Shown here in pieces: positions 46,769 through 56,532 of a stretch of 64,000 bases of DNA. Below the pieces are notes generated by a model that saw nothing but the letters and a program-made list of their open reading frames with translations, was not told the origin of the DNA and searched no databases. How positions within the stretch are numbered: position 1 is the stretch's first letter; each line of letters opens with the position of its first letter. The translations under genes were made by a program, and so were the position numbers. This DNA comes from Bog-473 sp963824195. GTDB taxonomy: Bacteria; Actinomycetota; Acidimicrobiia; Acidimicrobiales; RAAP-2. The stretch lies in assembly GCA_963824195.1 (NCBI GenBank), contig CAWGOJ010000016.1:87147-151146 (forward strand), written 5' to 3'.

Positions 46769-48871
46769 CTACACGGATCGAAGCACCCAGATGCGGGCGG
46801 TACAAGGCTCGCTGAGTTGCCACTCCAAGCCCTCCCCCATGAGCGCCGCTCCTTGGCGACGCTCCACGTCGTCCCCGGACGGTTCGGGTCCGGCGGCCAG
46901 ATCGACGGCGGCGACCTCGTAGATCCGGTCCGGGTCGAGCCCACCCGGGCGCAGCGGTCCCGCGTCGTCTGCAGCTGCGGCGAGTTGGTAGCCGAAGACG
47001 ACCGCCCGTTGGCCGTCGGCGGCGACGTAGGCGAGGGCGGCGCGCTCACCCGGTGGGACCAACCGCCACAGGTCACCCAGTTGGACGAGGGGCCGGATGT
47101 CGCGGTACAGCTCCACTGCCCGCCGGCAGACGCTCCGCTCGTCGTCGGTGAGGTTCGCAAGATCGAGGTCGAACCCGAACCGCGCGCTCATCGCCACGGC
47201 GCACCCGAAAGCCACCGGCCGGTCCCCCTCCCGGGTCGCGTGGGCGGCGACCACGTTGGCGGGCAGGAAGTGTGACGCAGCCCACTGCATCCGCACCCGG
47301 TCGACCGGATCGGTGTTGTCCGAGAGCCAGACCTCGTGGAACCAGCGCAGCGACCCGAGGTCCACCCGCCCACCTCCCGAGGCGCATAGCATCAGGGTCT
47401 GCTCGGGGTGGCGCTCCGCCACGCTCTCCATCAGGCGCCAGGTGGCTCGGGTGTGGTCGACCCAGTAGTTGGCCTGCCGGTCGGCGCCCAGGGTGGGGGA
47501 CCCGGGATCGGTCAGGGGGCGGTTGGCGTCCCACTTGATGTAGCTGATGCCCGGGTTCTCGACCAGGACGCCGTCCACGACGCCGTACACGAAGTCGGCG
47601 ACGTCGGGCTGCAGGACATCGAGGACGAGCTGGTGCCGCCACCGGCGTGGGTGTCGCGTCGGCTGGCCCACCACCCAGTCCGGATGCTCGGCGTAGAGGG
47701 TGGAGTCCGGGTTGACCATCTCGGGTTCCACCCACAGCCCGAACCGGACACCGCGCTCGTCCGCTCGCGCCACGAGGGGACCGAGACCGCCGGGCAGTTT
47801 GGCCTCGTCGACCTGCCAGTCGCCCAGGCCCGCCGTGTCGTCGTCGCGGGGGTGGGTGTCGCCGAACCAGCCGTCGTCGAGCAGGAAGAGCTCCGCACCG
47901 AGGTCCGCCGTGTGGTCGATCAGCCCCCGGAGCCGGTCCGTGTCGAACGAGAACGAAGTGGCCTCCCAGTTGTTGACCACGATCGGCCGCAGCGCGTCGC
48001 CGTCGCGTGTGGCGTGCTGGCGTACCCACCGGTGGAGGCGGCGGCTCAGGGGGCCCGCGCCCTCGGTCGACCAGATCCAGATCTGCTCGGCGGTGACGAA
48101 GGTGGCGCCGGGGTCGAGCACGTACTCGGCGGCCGCCGGGTTGTGCCCGCACCAGACCCGGACCGTGGGGGAGGTCGTCCGCTCGAAGGCGAAGCGGGTG
48201 TTGCCACCCCAGGCGAGCGCGCCGGCGAGGACGGCACCACTCGACTCCGCGGGCGACCCGTCGGGGGCGAGCAGGAAGAAGGGGCAGGACCGCAGGTGGG
48301 GCTGCACGCCGCCGCGCGAGTCGACGACCTTGGTCCCGGGTGTGAGCGCCTCGGTGGTCGTGGTCCACTCGGCGGCCCAGTCACCCCCGCCGAAGTGGGT
48401 CAGGTGGGGTGAGGCGGCAGCGAGCAGGGGCGAGGCGGCGGCGAGCTCGTGGAGGGTGACCGCCCCGGGCTGAAGGTTGGTGACGCTCACCCATTGGCGC
48501 AGCACGCCGTGGTCCTCGGCGTGGAAGCACAGCGTGACCCCGAGCGGACAGTCGGGGTCGACGAGAAGGATGTCGGTCTCGGGGCCGACCACGCGGACGT
48601 CCTGCACCTTCAGCCGGGTGGTCGTGGTGCCGTCGCCGTGCGTGACCCGCAGCGAGGGGGCGCGGGTTGGTTCCTCGTCGTAAGCGGGATAGGCCGGGGG
48701 GTACAGCTCCGCTGGGATCCTGGCCGGCAGCCGCGCCATATGGGCGTCGATGTCGGGCCCGAAGCCCGCCTGGCGTAGCCGGCCTTGGTCGTCAACGAGG
48801 AAGCCGTAGCCGGCACCCTCGGACGACACGACGATGCTGTTCACCCGACCACCATTGCAGAGTGCCGGCAA
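46769..48871 (-). CDS. Glycoside hydrolase family 36 alpha-galactosidase
   Basis: Intact ~700-aa cytosolic enzyme that releases alpha-galactosyl residues. The N-terminal beta-sandwich is followed by the barrel with LFLLDDGWFGDTHPRDDD, the nucleophile Asp448 in SYIKWDANRPLTDP, and the acid/base Asp518 in WLSDNTDPVDRVRMQW, the full GH36 signature. The C-terminal domain is of normal length. Either the ATG used here or a GTG nine codons later could be the start. No sugar transporter or regulator lies next to it, and no signal peptide is present, so its substrate must be imported by a system elsewhere. Confidence 0.92.
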   Translation of the reverse strand: MPALCNGGRVNSIVVSSEGAGYGFLVDDQGRLRQAGFGPDIDAHMARLPARIPAELYPPAYPAYDEEPTRAPSLRVTHGDGTTTTRLKVQDVRVVGPETDILLVDPDCPLGVTLCFHAEDHGVLRQWVSVTNLQPGAVTLHELAAASPLLAAASPHLTHFGGGDWAAEWTTTTEALTPGTKVVDSRGGVQPHLRSCPFFLLAPDGSPAESSGAVLAGALAWGGNTRFAFERTTSPTVRVWCGHNPAAAEYVLDPGATFVTAEQIWIWSTEGAGPLSRRLHRWVRQHATRDGDALRPIVVNNWEATSFSFDTDRLRGLIDHTADLGAELFLLDDGWFGDTHPRDDDTAGLGDWQVDEAKLPGGLGPLVARADERGVRFGLWVEPEMVNPDSTLYAEHPDWVVGQPTRHPRRWRHQLVLDVLQPDVADFVYGVVDGVLVENPGISYIKWDANRPLTDPGSPTLGADRQANYWVDHTRATWRLMESVAERHPEQTLMLCASGGGRVDLGSLRWFHEVWLSDNTDPVDRVRMQWAASHFLPANVVAAHATREGDRPVAFGCAVAMSARFGFDLDLANLTDDERSVCRRAVELYRDIRPLVQLGDLWRLVPPGERAALAYVAADGQRAVVFGYQLAAAADDAGPLRPGGLDPDRIYEVAAVDLAAGPEPSGDDVERRQGAALMGEGLEWQLSEPCTARIWVLRSV

Positions 48872-49079
48872 TGCACCAAGCGCCGCCGGCGGGGACGGCT
48901 CCCCGCTCCCGTGTCAACTGCACTGTCGGGTGATGTCGACAGAACCGGCGTGAATCGTACGGCCGGTGAGACTTCACCCGGTGGTTGCAATGTGCGGGGT
49001 GCTTCCAATGTGCGGGTCAGTCGACGATGATTGACGACCAGACCACCCACACAGAGTTCGAGCCAGAAGGGACACCATC

Positions 49080-49277
49080 ATGAAGGGACTTGACGGTCGC
49101 CATCGCGACAAGGACGGGCGCATCGAGAAGAAGCACGGGAACACGAAGATCAAGAACCTCAAGGACCAGTACCCCGAGCTGAAGAACTTCCAGAACGAAG
49201 ACACGCTGGGGCAGGTTCGCGATCGGTATGGTGCCGACAGCCTGGACGACCTCATCCGGATCCTGCGAAGGAAGTAG
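49080..49277 (+). CDS. Small charged conserved protein, 65 aa
   Basis: Preceded by AGAAGGGA at good distance. The N-terminal part is very basic and polar (GRHRDKDGRIEKKHGNTKIK), the C-terminal half a helix pair (LGQVRDRYGADSLDDLIRIL). The KHGNT motif followed by a Leu-rich segment is seen in small proteins of unknown function in soil bacteria. The charge suggests nucleic-acid or protein binding. The gene stands alone, with its own ~200-base upstream region. Confidence 0.7.
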   Translation: MKGLDGRHRDKDGRIEKKHGNTKIKNLKDQYPELKNFQNEDTLGQVRDRYGADSLDDLIRILRRK

Positions 49278-49363
49278 CACCCCTCGCCCGTCACGGTGGG
49301 CGGTCCACGCTCGTCGTGTGTTCAGACTGGGCTACGAGGTGTCGGCCGAGGTTCGGAGCGTCG

Positions 49364-50317
49364 TCATGCGGGGACCTCCAGGCGCGTCCGCCCGGGCCGC
49401 AGGAGGTTGCGCCAGCCCCGGATCACGGGATGGGGGTTCTGTGCATGCAGGCGGTCCAGTGCCGCCTGCATGGCGGTTGTGATCTCTTCGTAGCACGCGG
49501 CCACGATGGCCTCATCGTCTGCCGCCTCGGGGCCGTAGCCGGTCCAGTCGAGTGGGGGCAGGAACTCGATGTTGATCGCCGAGGGCATCGGAAGTGGCGG
49601 TGTGAGGATGGTGGTCAGGCCGTAGGGGGCGAGGAGGATGGGGAACACCTTGATCCGGATGCGCTCCAAGCCGAGGGTTTTCGCCAGGCGCTCGCCGCTC
49701 GAGACGACGACGACCGCATCGTGTGACCCGTGGGCCACCACCGGCACCACGGGTACGCCGGTTCGGAGTGCCAGGCGAACGAATCCCCGATGGCCACCCA
49801 GGTCGACCTTGTCGCGCTGAGTCCACGGCCGACACGCCTCTCGGTCGCCTCCCGGGTACGCGACAACGAGGCCGCCTTCCGCCAGACCCTGTTCGGCCGC
49901 CTGCCCGCCCGCGGGAATCGCTCCGATGCGGCGCATGAACGGGCCGACGCCCGGAATGCCGAAGAGCATGTCGTATCCCATGGCGTACGCCGGCTGGTCG
50001 AGACCACGTCGTCGGACGATCTCGAGTCCGACCACCCAGGCGTCGGGCATGTAGAAGAGGCCGGAATGGTTCCCGACCACGAGCGCCGGACCGCTGGCGG
50101 GCAGGTTCACCTGTCCCCGGACCTCAGGTGAGAAGTAGTTCACGTAGCGGGTCACCGCCGGGAGTTGGCGCCGGAGGAACTCCGGGTCCCGCTGGAAGAG
50201 GGGCTGGTCGCGAACGTGGTCGACGCGCTCCGACAGCCCGCGCAGCAGTGGCGCGAGGACCCCGCCCGCCTCTCGCCCGCCTGCGATCTCGGTGACATGT
50301 TCCGACGTGAGGGTCAT
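49364..50317 (-). CDS. PlsC-like lysophospholipid acyltransferase
   Basis: Intact 317-aa enzyme that should acylate a lysolipid or glycerolipid. The catalytic motif is NHSGLFYMPD (His with an Asp seven residues further on, as in the DGAT-related subgroup rather than HX4D), and the substrate motif GGLVVAYPGGDREACRP replaces the usual EGTR. Strand RTGVPVVPVVAHGSHDAVVV is also typical. There is no strong membrane anchor. The 5' end is followed upstream by a GAGGAA ribosome site. Together with the neighbouring alpha/beta hydrolase it may belong to lipid metabolism. Confidence 0.87.
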   Translation of the reverse strand: MTLTSEHVTEIAGGREAGGVLAPLLRGLSERVDHVRDQPLFQRDPEFLRRQLPAVTRYVNYFSPEVRGQVNLPASGPALVVGNHSGLFYMPDAWVVGLEIVRRRGLDQPAYAMGYDMLFGIPGVGPFMRRIGAIPAGGQAAEQGLAEGGLVVAYPGGDREACRPWTQRDKVDLGGHRGFVRLALRTGVPVVPVVAHGSHDAVVVVSSGERLAKTLGLERIRIKVFPILLAPYGLTTILTPPLPMPSAINIEFLPPLDWTGYGPEAADDEAIVAACYEEITTAMQAALDRLHAQNPHPVIRGWRNLLRPGRTRLEVPA

Positions 50318-50617
50318 TCTTGCTCCTGTTCCTCCCTCAACCGTCTCGCCATTCGGCGCCGGAGGGAAGGGCCGTTAGGCCCGAACGTTCCGAATGAGCG
50401 GCCGACCGGAGGGCAAACGGGCAGCCGGCTCCGGGAAGGAGCATCGCCGCTGGTCACCCCCCACCCCGGGGTTCCGCTCCGGCGTGGGAGCCACCGAGCT
50501 CCGTCGGGGGTCAGGCTTGGCTCGCGTTGGCGCTGACGGCACCCGTGACCCCTTTTGAGCTGCCGGGTAGTCCGAGCAGAGCCTTTTCGCATCAAGGTCG
50601 AGCAGATGTGCTTCTGC
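50318..50617. other. Intergenic region of about 300 bases
   Basis: Lies between two genes on the minus strand and should hold the promoter of the acyltransferase gene. GAGGAACAGGAGC just upstream of its ATG provides the ribosome site. Short open frames here lack ribosome sites and GC-position bias. Apart from the stem-loop entered separately, nothing is recognised. Confidence 0.4.
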
Positions 50618-50619
50618 TC
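50600..50619 (-). terminator. Stem-loop at the end of the alpha/beta hydrolase gene
   Basis: A perfect 7-base-pair inverted repeat GAGCAGA-AGCACA-TCTGCTC overlaps the last base pair of the stop codon. No T-run follows on either strand, so it is not a textbook intrinsic terminator; it could protect the mRNA end or act in a Rho-type context. Confidence 0.35.
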
Positions 50620-51964
50620 AGCCTCCCTCATGCGGTGGCGGGCATCCAAAGCCAGATGCCGACACCGAGTCCTGAAGGAAGGTGGCAACCTGCCGGGACC
50701 AGAGATAGCCCACGTGGGACCCCCAATACCAGCTGATCTGTGGGCGCTCCCAGTGCTCCCATAGCCGATGCGCATGTTCAGGAAACGCGAGGCGATCGCC
50801 GTGGCCCGCGAAGATGAAGCGGCGATCCTGTGGCACCTTCGGCGCGAAGCCCAAGGGCGACACCACCGCGAAGACCTCTTCCGCCGGACCGCCGATGATG
50901 TGGTGCTCGATCGATCGAGCTCGGACGTGTGCGGGGCTCTGCTGATGGAACAGGGCCGGGAAGTCCACGACCGGTATGCCGGCCACAACCGCGTCGAGCC
51001 CGTCGTCAATGCCCGCGAGGAGAGCCACGACATAGGCGCCGAGCGAGACGCCGTACAATCCGATCGTCGTCGCTCCCTGAGCTCGAATCCACGACAGCAG
51101 GCGCCGGATGTCCCAGATCGCCTGCGAGAACCCGTGCACGGTATTCATGAGGTCGAACGAGAGGAACGGTTCGCCGCTCAACCTGGTCACCTTGCGGGCT
51201 CCGTGCAGCGGGAGGACCGGCAAGGCGACGTTGACCCCGAGCGCACGGTGGAGCTTGGCGGTCTGTAGTCCCGTGAAGTCCATGAACGGGTAACCCATGG
51301 CGAAGCCATGGACGCACACGAGCCAAGGGCGGGGCCCGCCAGCGTCGTCGGGCCGGCGCACGATGGCCGCCACTGCCTCGCGGTTCGGCTCGTATCCCAT
51401 CCACCGCTCAGCCCCCGGCTCGCCGGTGCGCGGCGAGAACCCGCTCTCGTAGGCGATCCGCTCGTAGCCGAGGCCCATCGCCCACCCCCGACTCGTCCGC
51501 ACGTCCGCACTTGCCAGTGGCGGAGGCGTGCGATGGTAGGAGGAGGGACGAGTGGTCCAGCCACGAGACGAGAACATCTGCTTCGCGTCGGCCAGCTCGG
51601 CGCTCACGCGCGCATAGTCCGCGCGTCGGGGGAACCTGCTCGGCGCCATCGCCATCGCCAGGAAGGCCTCGTCCGCGGCCACGCCGACGGCCAACACCAG
51701 AGAGTGGCGGTGGCCGCGGATATCTGCGGCCTCCAGGCCGTTCACGACGGTCGTGCTCATGAATCGCAGCGTCCGTGGCACCGCGCGGGCAGCGCGAACG
51801 AGGACTCGTCGCTCCAGGAATCTCGTGATGGTCCGGTATGGTCCGGTGATCCGATCGACGAGAGACGGTGAGCGAGGAGATGCCGTCTCCGGGTGCACTG
51901 GAGCTGCTGGAAACTCGTGCTGCGGCGGTCCCGAACTGTCCACTGCGCGCGCGGTGTACGTCAT
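50618..51964 (-). CDS. Alpha/beta hydrolase
   Basis: Intact 448-aa protein. A helical N-terminal region of about 180 residues, with a small hydrophobic patch (SLVLAVGVAADEAFLAMAMA), precedes the hydrolase core WLVCVHGFAMGYPFMDFTG. The nucleophile is Ser in GLYGVSLGAYVVALLAG, the acid Asp is in FAGHGDRLAFP, and the His is in YWGSHVGYLW, so the triad is complete. The family resembles actinobacterial esterases of unknown substrate. A shared role with the downstream acyltransferase is possible but they are 300 bases apart. Confidence 0.85.
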   Translation of the reverse strand: MTYTARAVDSSGPPQHEFPAAPVHPETASPRSPSLVDRITGPYRTITRFLERRVLVRAARAVPRTLRFMSTTVVNGLEAADIRGHRHSLVLAVGVAADEAFLAMAMAPSRFPRRADYARVSAELADAKQMFSSRGWTTRPSSYHRTPPPLASADVRTSRGWAMGLGYERIAYESGFSPRTGEPGAERWMGYEPNREAVAAIVRRPDDAGGPRPWLVCVHGFAMGYPFMDFTGLQTAKLHRALGVNVALPVLPLHGARKVTRLSGEPFLSFDLMNTVHGFSQAIWDIRRLLSWIRAQGATTIGLYGVSLGAYVVALLAGIDDGLDAVVAGIPVVDFPALFHQQSPAHVRARSIEHHIIGGPAEEVFAVVSPLGFAPKVPQDRRFIFAGHGDRLAFPEHAHRLWEHWERPQISWYWGSHVGYLWSRQVATFLQDSVSASGFGCPPPHEGG

Positions 51965-52285
51965 GAGCCTCCTGGCGCTGTGGTCGATCCAACTGACCGG
52001 GAAATCGAGCGGTCGAGGACACGCTACTGCGGGGACTGAGTGCTAACCGACGTGACGCGCCCAGGAGCAAAACAGCCGCCTCAAGCCCTCCTGTGAGAGA
52101 GCGCGAGCGCGTTGGCCCCTGGGTCGCCTGTCCCTGAGTCCTGGCGGTGCGGTGAACGGTCAGGTGAGCCTGCGCCTATAGTGATGGAGTAATCATCCAG
52201 AGGAGTTGAGGGTCCTGGCCCATTGACGCTCCGCCAACCGACCGAGAGGCACGGTGGCAACGCCAGGTTCGATGAGGAGACCACC

Positions 52286-52438
52286 ATGGCGTCGAAGACA
52301 CTCGCGTCACTCGACGCGTGGCTCGCCCTGGCCGAGGACGTGCTGGCCGAGCAGAGCGCTTACCAGGAGAAGGAAGCCGAAGCGAGCAGATCCCACGGGT
52401 TCGAGCAGCTCGCGTTCTTTCCGAATGAGTCCGCATGA
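52286..52438 (+). CDS. Small protein, 50 aa, first of a two-gene unit
   Basis: Short amphipathic helix-rich, acidic peptide (LASLDAWLALAEDVLAEQSA, then EKEAEASRSHGFEQLAFFPN). The ATG has a GAGGAG site. Its TGA overlaps the ATG of the next gene (ATGA), strong evidence that both are real and cotranslated. No family recognised. Confidence 0.6.
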   Translation: MASKTLASLDAWLALAEDVLAEQSAYQEKEAEASRSHGFEQLAFFPNESA

Positions 52439-52923
52439 CGGCGCGTGACGGCAGTGATCGAGCAAAAGGCTCCCCGGGCAGCCAGGCTGGAAGAATCCGA
52501 CGGGCACAGCCGGAGTGCGATCTGTACATCCCCGGGCACATGGTCCACTGGATCCAGGCGAGGCTGGCGTGGGAGCATCCTCGTGAATCGGCCGTACTCG
52601 AAGGCGTGCAGGGACAGGTCGTCACGGTGCGCTTCCCGGACCGGATTGCCCGGTATCGAAACCATCAAGTGGAGGCACTGCTCGACGTCGCTGAGCGCGG
52701 CTCGTCGGTCCTGGCCAGCACACAGTACGGCACGCTGAGCGTTCCCTCGGATCACGGATCGCTCTGGTGCTTCTGCATCGCCGACGCCGACGAACCGTGG
52801 AGAGCATGCAGTGTCGCGCCCATGGATCCCCTCTCGTATCGGGATCTCATCGACCGCCTGGAGGACCGCGGTGGGTTCAGTATCCCGGGTGCGCTCCTAC
52901 CCTTGAGTGACGGCGCTGCCTAA
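52435..52923 (+). CDS. Hypothetical protein, 162 aa, second of a two-gene unit
   Basis: Function unknown. After a polar N-terminus there is a compact beta-rich domain (SAVLEGVQGQVVTVRFPDRI, ARYRNHQVEALLDVAERGS) resembling a small nucleic-acid-binding barrel, then LWCFCIADADEPWRAC with three Cys and a helical end. Coupled to the 50-residue protein upstream. Confidence 0.6.
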   Translation: MTARDGSDRAKGSPGSQAGRIRRAQPECDLYIPGHMVHWIQARLAWEHPRESAVLEGVQGQVVTVRFPDRIARYRNHQVEALLDVAERGSSVLASTQYGTLSVPSDHGSLWCFCIADADEPWRACSVAPMDPLSYRDLIDRLEDRGGFSIPGALLPLSDGAA

Positions 52924-53057
52924 GGGTCGACGAGGGTACCTGCACCAAGATGACCTGTCACCGGGTTCTCGCGTCACCCACGCGTGGCCGACTTGCCTCG
53001 GGCGCGTCCTGCCCGGGACCAATAGGGTCTCCGCAGGTGAGCGGAAGGAGTGGGGAA

Positions 53058-54050
53058 ATGGCAACCGTTGAGACCGTCCGGGGTGCGATCGACACCGCCG
53101 ACCTCGGGCCGACCTACATGCACGAGCACGTCTTCGTGCTCGACCCCGACGTGCAGGCGAACTATCCGGCCGAGTGGGGCAGCGAGGACGACCGCGTCGC
53201 CGATGCCGTGGGCAAGCTCAAGGCGCTCGCCGCCCAGGGGGTCCGCAGCATCGCCGACCCCACCGTCGTGGGGCTCGGGCGCTATATACCCCGCATCCAG
53301 CGCGTCGCCGAGCAGGTACCGGAGCTCAACATCATTCCCGCCACCGGTTGCTACACCTACGACCAGGTGCCGTTCTTCTTCTTCTACCGGGGTCCCGCCC
53401 TGTCGGCGGCGCTGGGCATGGACGTGCCCGACCCGATGGTGGACATGTTCGTCGAGGACATCACGGAGGGCATTGCGGGCACCGGGGTCAAGGCCGCCTT
53501 CCTCAAGTGCGCCATCGACCACCAGGGCATGACCGACGGGGTCGCCCGGGTCATGCGGGCCGTGGCCCGGGCCCACCGCCACACCGGCGCTCCGATCACG
53601 GTGCACACCCACCCGGGCTCTCGATCCGGCCTTGAGGTGAAGGCGCTGCTGTGCGACGAAGAGGGCGTGGACCCGACCCGCGTCGTGCTCGGCCATTCCG
53701 GCGACAGCAACGACGTCGACCACCTGAGCGCCCTGGCCGACGAGGGCTTCATCCTCGGCATGGACCGGTTCGGGCTCAACGTGGAGACGACCTTCGAGGC
53801 ACGGGCCGACACGGTCGTCGAGCTGTGCCGCCGCGGCTACGCCGATCGCATGGTGCTGGCCCACGATGCGGCCTGTTACATCGACTGGATCGACCCCAAC
53901 GTGCTGGCGATGATGACCCAGTGGAGCTACCTCCACATTCACGACGACGTGCTGCCCTACATCCGTGAGCAGGGTGTGACCGAGGCCCAGATCGACACCA
54001 TGCTCGTGGACACGCCGCGCCGCTACTTCGAGCACAACACGGCCTACTGA
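53058..54050 (+). CDS. Phosphotriesterase-family (PTE/lactonase-like) metal hydrolase
   Basis: Intact 330-aa binuclear metal amidohydrolase. The ligands are visible: H22 and H24 in YMHEHVFV, the carboxylated Lys150 in AAFLKCAIDHQG, then His in ITVHTHPG and VVLGHSGDSND, and the catalytic Asp in VLAHDAACY. These fit the phosphotriesterase-like lactonase/esterase group; the physiological substrate is probably a lactone or ester. The ATG is set by GGAAGGAG; the longer open frame has no support. It stands alone. Confidence 0.92.
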   Translation: MATVETVRGAIDTADLGPTYMHEHVFVLDPDVQANYPAEWGSEDDRVADAVGKLKALAAQGVRSIADPTVVGLGRYIPRIQRVAEQVPELNIIPATGCYTYDQVPFFFFYRGPALSAALGMDVPDPMVDMFVEDITEGIAGTGVKAAFLKCAIDHQGMTDGVARVMRAVARAHRHTGAPITVHTHPGSRSGLEVKALLCDEEGVDPTRVVLGHSGDSNDVDHLSALADEGFILGMDRFGLNVETTFEARADTVVELCRRGYADRMVLAHDAACYIDWIDPNVLAMMTQWSYLHIHDDVLPYIREQGVTEAQIDTMLVDTPRRYFEHNTAY

Positions 54051-54065
54051 GCGGCAGGTCCATCT

Positions 54066-55090
54066 CTATCCGCAATCGAGAGGGACCACAGCGTCCTCGA
54101 TTGATGGAAATAGGCACGCGTTCTGGTCGAGCCACTCCCTCAACGTGGCGGTGGCGCGGACGTCATCCTCGTTGTAGGCGAGAAGCCATCGGCGCGCCTC
54201 GCCGGAGAGCTCGTCGTCCCCTTCCGAAGTCGCGTCGACGTAGCGGACCATTGCCAGATTTCCGCCGACATCGGCTCCTCGCCAGGAGAACCCCGCCAGC
54301 GGGGCGACCGTCTTGAGGCCCATGCTCCTGAGGCCCGTGACGAGCTGGTCTCTCACGATCTGTAGCAGGTCGACCCATTGCTCTGACCAGATGAAGTCTT
54401 CGACCAGGTCTTCGATACCGCAGAGTGAGGCGAGGCGACGCAGCTGCCCGTTCTCGGCTCCCTGGCTGTAGCAGTAGGCGCGAAGCGTGAGTTCCCTTCG
54501 TGCCGCCTCGTTGCGCAGTTCCGTGAGCCACTGCCAGAAGTCGTGGAACGCCTCGATCTCCCCCACTGCGGTGTCGGGGTTCCACGAGACAGAGGGGACG
54601 TAGTCGGACGTGACGGTGACTGAACCACGACGCTCGTTGAGCAACGCGCCCCAGAGGTAGCAGCCTCCGGCCACGTTCTCCATGTCCACGTCGATCTCGA
54701 TGTCGGCCCGGGGTACCACGACCCGGTCGACGCCACGCCGGCGGTACGCGGGATACGGGCCGAGCCGCGCCCGTGCATCGTCGATATGTCCCGGGAGACC
54801 TGTCAGCCGGGCATCGCTGAAGGTGGCGGTCAGTGGATCGATGTGCGCCGCGTCTGCGGCGGTGGCGATGCCCTGACCGACGAGGTTCTCCGCCTGCTTC
54901 GGACGACGGGACAGAACGTCGGCCACAGCGGTCGAGAGGTCGCTCGCGCGTGCGCCTTCTCCAAGAAGTACGGCAGATCGACCCCGGCCGCGATCAGCCG
55001 CGCGGTGAGCGAGTCCAGGGAAGCTAGTTCCCGCAAGGTGGTGACACCGCGAGCGTGGCACTGCCGCCGTTTCCGCCTACTAAACCGCAC
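54066..55090 (-). pseudogene. Truncated second copy of the RecB-like/RNase H-like nuclease gene
   Basis: Encodes only the C-terminal half of the protein at 56533-58455, from RRKRRQCHARGVTTLRELAS on. It covers the linker with helix-hairpin-helix character and the RNase H-like domain (ADIEIDVDMENVAGGCYLWG, LRAYCYSQGAENGQLRRLAS, AYNEDDVRATATLREWL). The N-terminal PD-(D/E)XK nuclease and iron-sulphur cysteines are missing. A frame change near 54960 separates the start of the homology from the rest. The GTG available at 55090 has no clear ribosome site. The metal-binding acidic residues are kept, so a shortened product cannot be excluded, but a displaced gene end is more likely. Confidence 0.75.
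54087..55073 (-). repeat. Direct repeat: displaced copy of the nuclease gene 3' half
   Basis: Matches 56568-57553 in the same orientation over about 990 bases at clearly visible but diverged identity (roughly three quarters to four fifths by eye in sampled stretches). The similarity stops sharply after GCCGCCGTTTC on the plus strand (55073 and 57553). Confidence 0.8.
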
Positions 55091-55234
55091 TCTTCAGCTC
55101 GTCAACCCCCACGCGAGCGACCCCGACGAGGCGTGGCTGTTTCGTCCATGCCATGAAGGGTTAAGGGGCATCTCCGAACGTCAGGACTGGGCAGGCGGAT
55201 GGTCCCGACCTCTTTGGACCGGCGATGATTGGTC

Positions 55235-56445
55235 ATGGCCAAGCAGCGTCGCAGCAGCCGAGTGCGAAGCTCGACCAGGGGTGCCGTCTTGTTTGTGGGG
55301 TTTGCCATGGTCATGACGCTGGGCTTCCCTGGGGCACCTCAGATGGTCGGGAGACAGTTGGCTGCCGCCAGCCCCTCAGCCTCCTCGACGGTCTGGTTGT
55401 GCCGTCCCGGGTTGTCGGACAATCCGTGCACAAGCAATCTCACGACGACCGTCGTCCGGGCCAACGGGACAACGTACGTTCAGCGTGCCCGTCCGGCCAG
55501 AAACCCTCCCATCGACTGCTTCTACGTCTACCCGACGGTCAGCACCCAGCCAGCGGGCAATGCCAACCTCCACATCGATCCCCAAGAGCGAGCGGTCGCG
55601 ATCGCTCAGGCAGCTCGCTTCTCCCAGGTCTGCCGCGTGTATGCCCCGATGTATCCCCAACTGACCGTCGCTGCGATCAGGAACGGGATCCGCCCCCAAG
55701 CGGCGGTGATCGCGTACCTCGGCGTGCTCTCAGCCTGGCAGGACTACCTCGCCCATTACAACAAAGGGCGAGGCGTCGTCTTGATCGGGCACTCCCAGGG
55801 CGCATCGCTCCTCATCGCACTCATCAAACACGAGGTTGATCCGAGCCCCACAGAACGCCGGCTGCTCGTCTCGGCGGTCTTGATGGGCGGCAATGTGACC
55901 GTCCCGACCGGTCAGGTCGTGGGCGGCGATTTCACACACATACCGGCCTGCCGGACGAACACCCAGACGGGGTGCGTTGTGGCCTACTCGACGTTCAGTT
56001 CGCCGCCGCCCGCCAACAGCTTCTTCGGTCGCGTCGGCACCAGCATCAGTGCAATTTCCGGTCTCTCGCCGACCTCGGCCGCCGGGTCGGAGGTTCTCTG
56101 TACCAATCCCGCCGCGTGCTCGCCGGAGGGGCCGGTCCTATGATTCCCTACTTCCCAACCAAGCCGTTCCCTGGCTCCAGGTCCAGCCTTGAATACGGAG
56201 CCACCTCGAAGCACACTGTTCGCACACCCTGGGTGTCGTACCCGAACCTGTACCGCGCCCAATGCGAGAGCTCGGGCGGCGCCACCTGGTTGCAGCTCAC
56301 GGACATCGCCGGGCCCAGGGACACTCGACCGGTTGTTCAGCCGGTGCTCGGGCCCAGATGGGGACTCCACCTCGACGATGTCAATTTGGCCCTTGGCAAT
56401 CTGGTCAAGATCGTGCGGGACGAATCGGCCGTCTACGTTCACTAA
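55235..56445 (+). CDS. DUF3089 secreted alpha/beta hydrolase (lysophospholipase-like), one frameshift
   Basis: Exported hydrolase of the DUF3089 family. After a signal peptide (LFVGFAMVMTLGFPGA) come VWLCRPGLSDNPC, CFYVYPTVSTQPAGNANLHI and QAARFSQVCRVYAPMYPQ, the family's opening pattern. The nucleophile is Ser in VVLIGHSQGASLLIALI. The frame breaks near 56130; the other frame continues the family pattern (PMIPYFPTKPFPG, RTPWVSYPNLYRAQC, GATWLQLTD) to the stop at 56445. The gene lies exactly between the two copies of the nuclease gene 3' half. The break may be an error or early decay. Confidence 0.8.
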
Positions 56446-56532
56446 TCCATGCCAACGAGCCTGAGCGGTTCCGAGGCGCGAGTGGGCGAAAGAGACTGCC
56501 CGACGATGCAAGGCTTTGTCGCCTCTCTGAAG

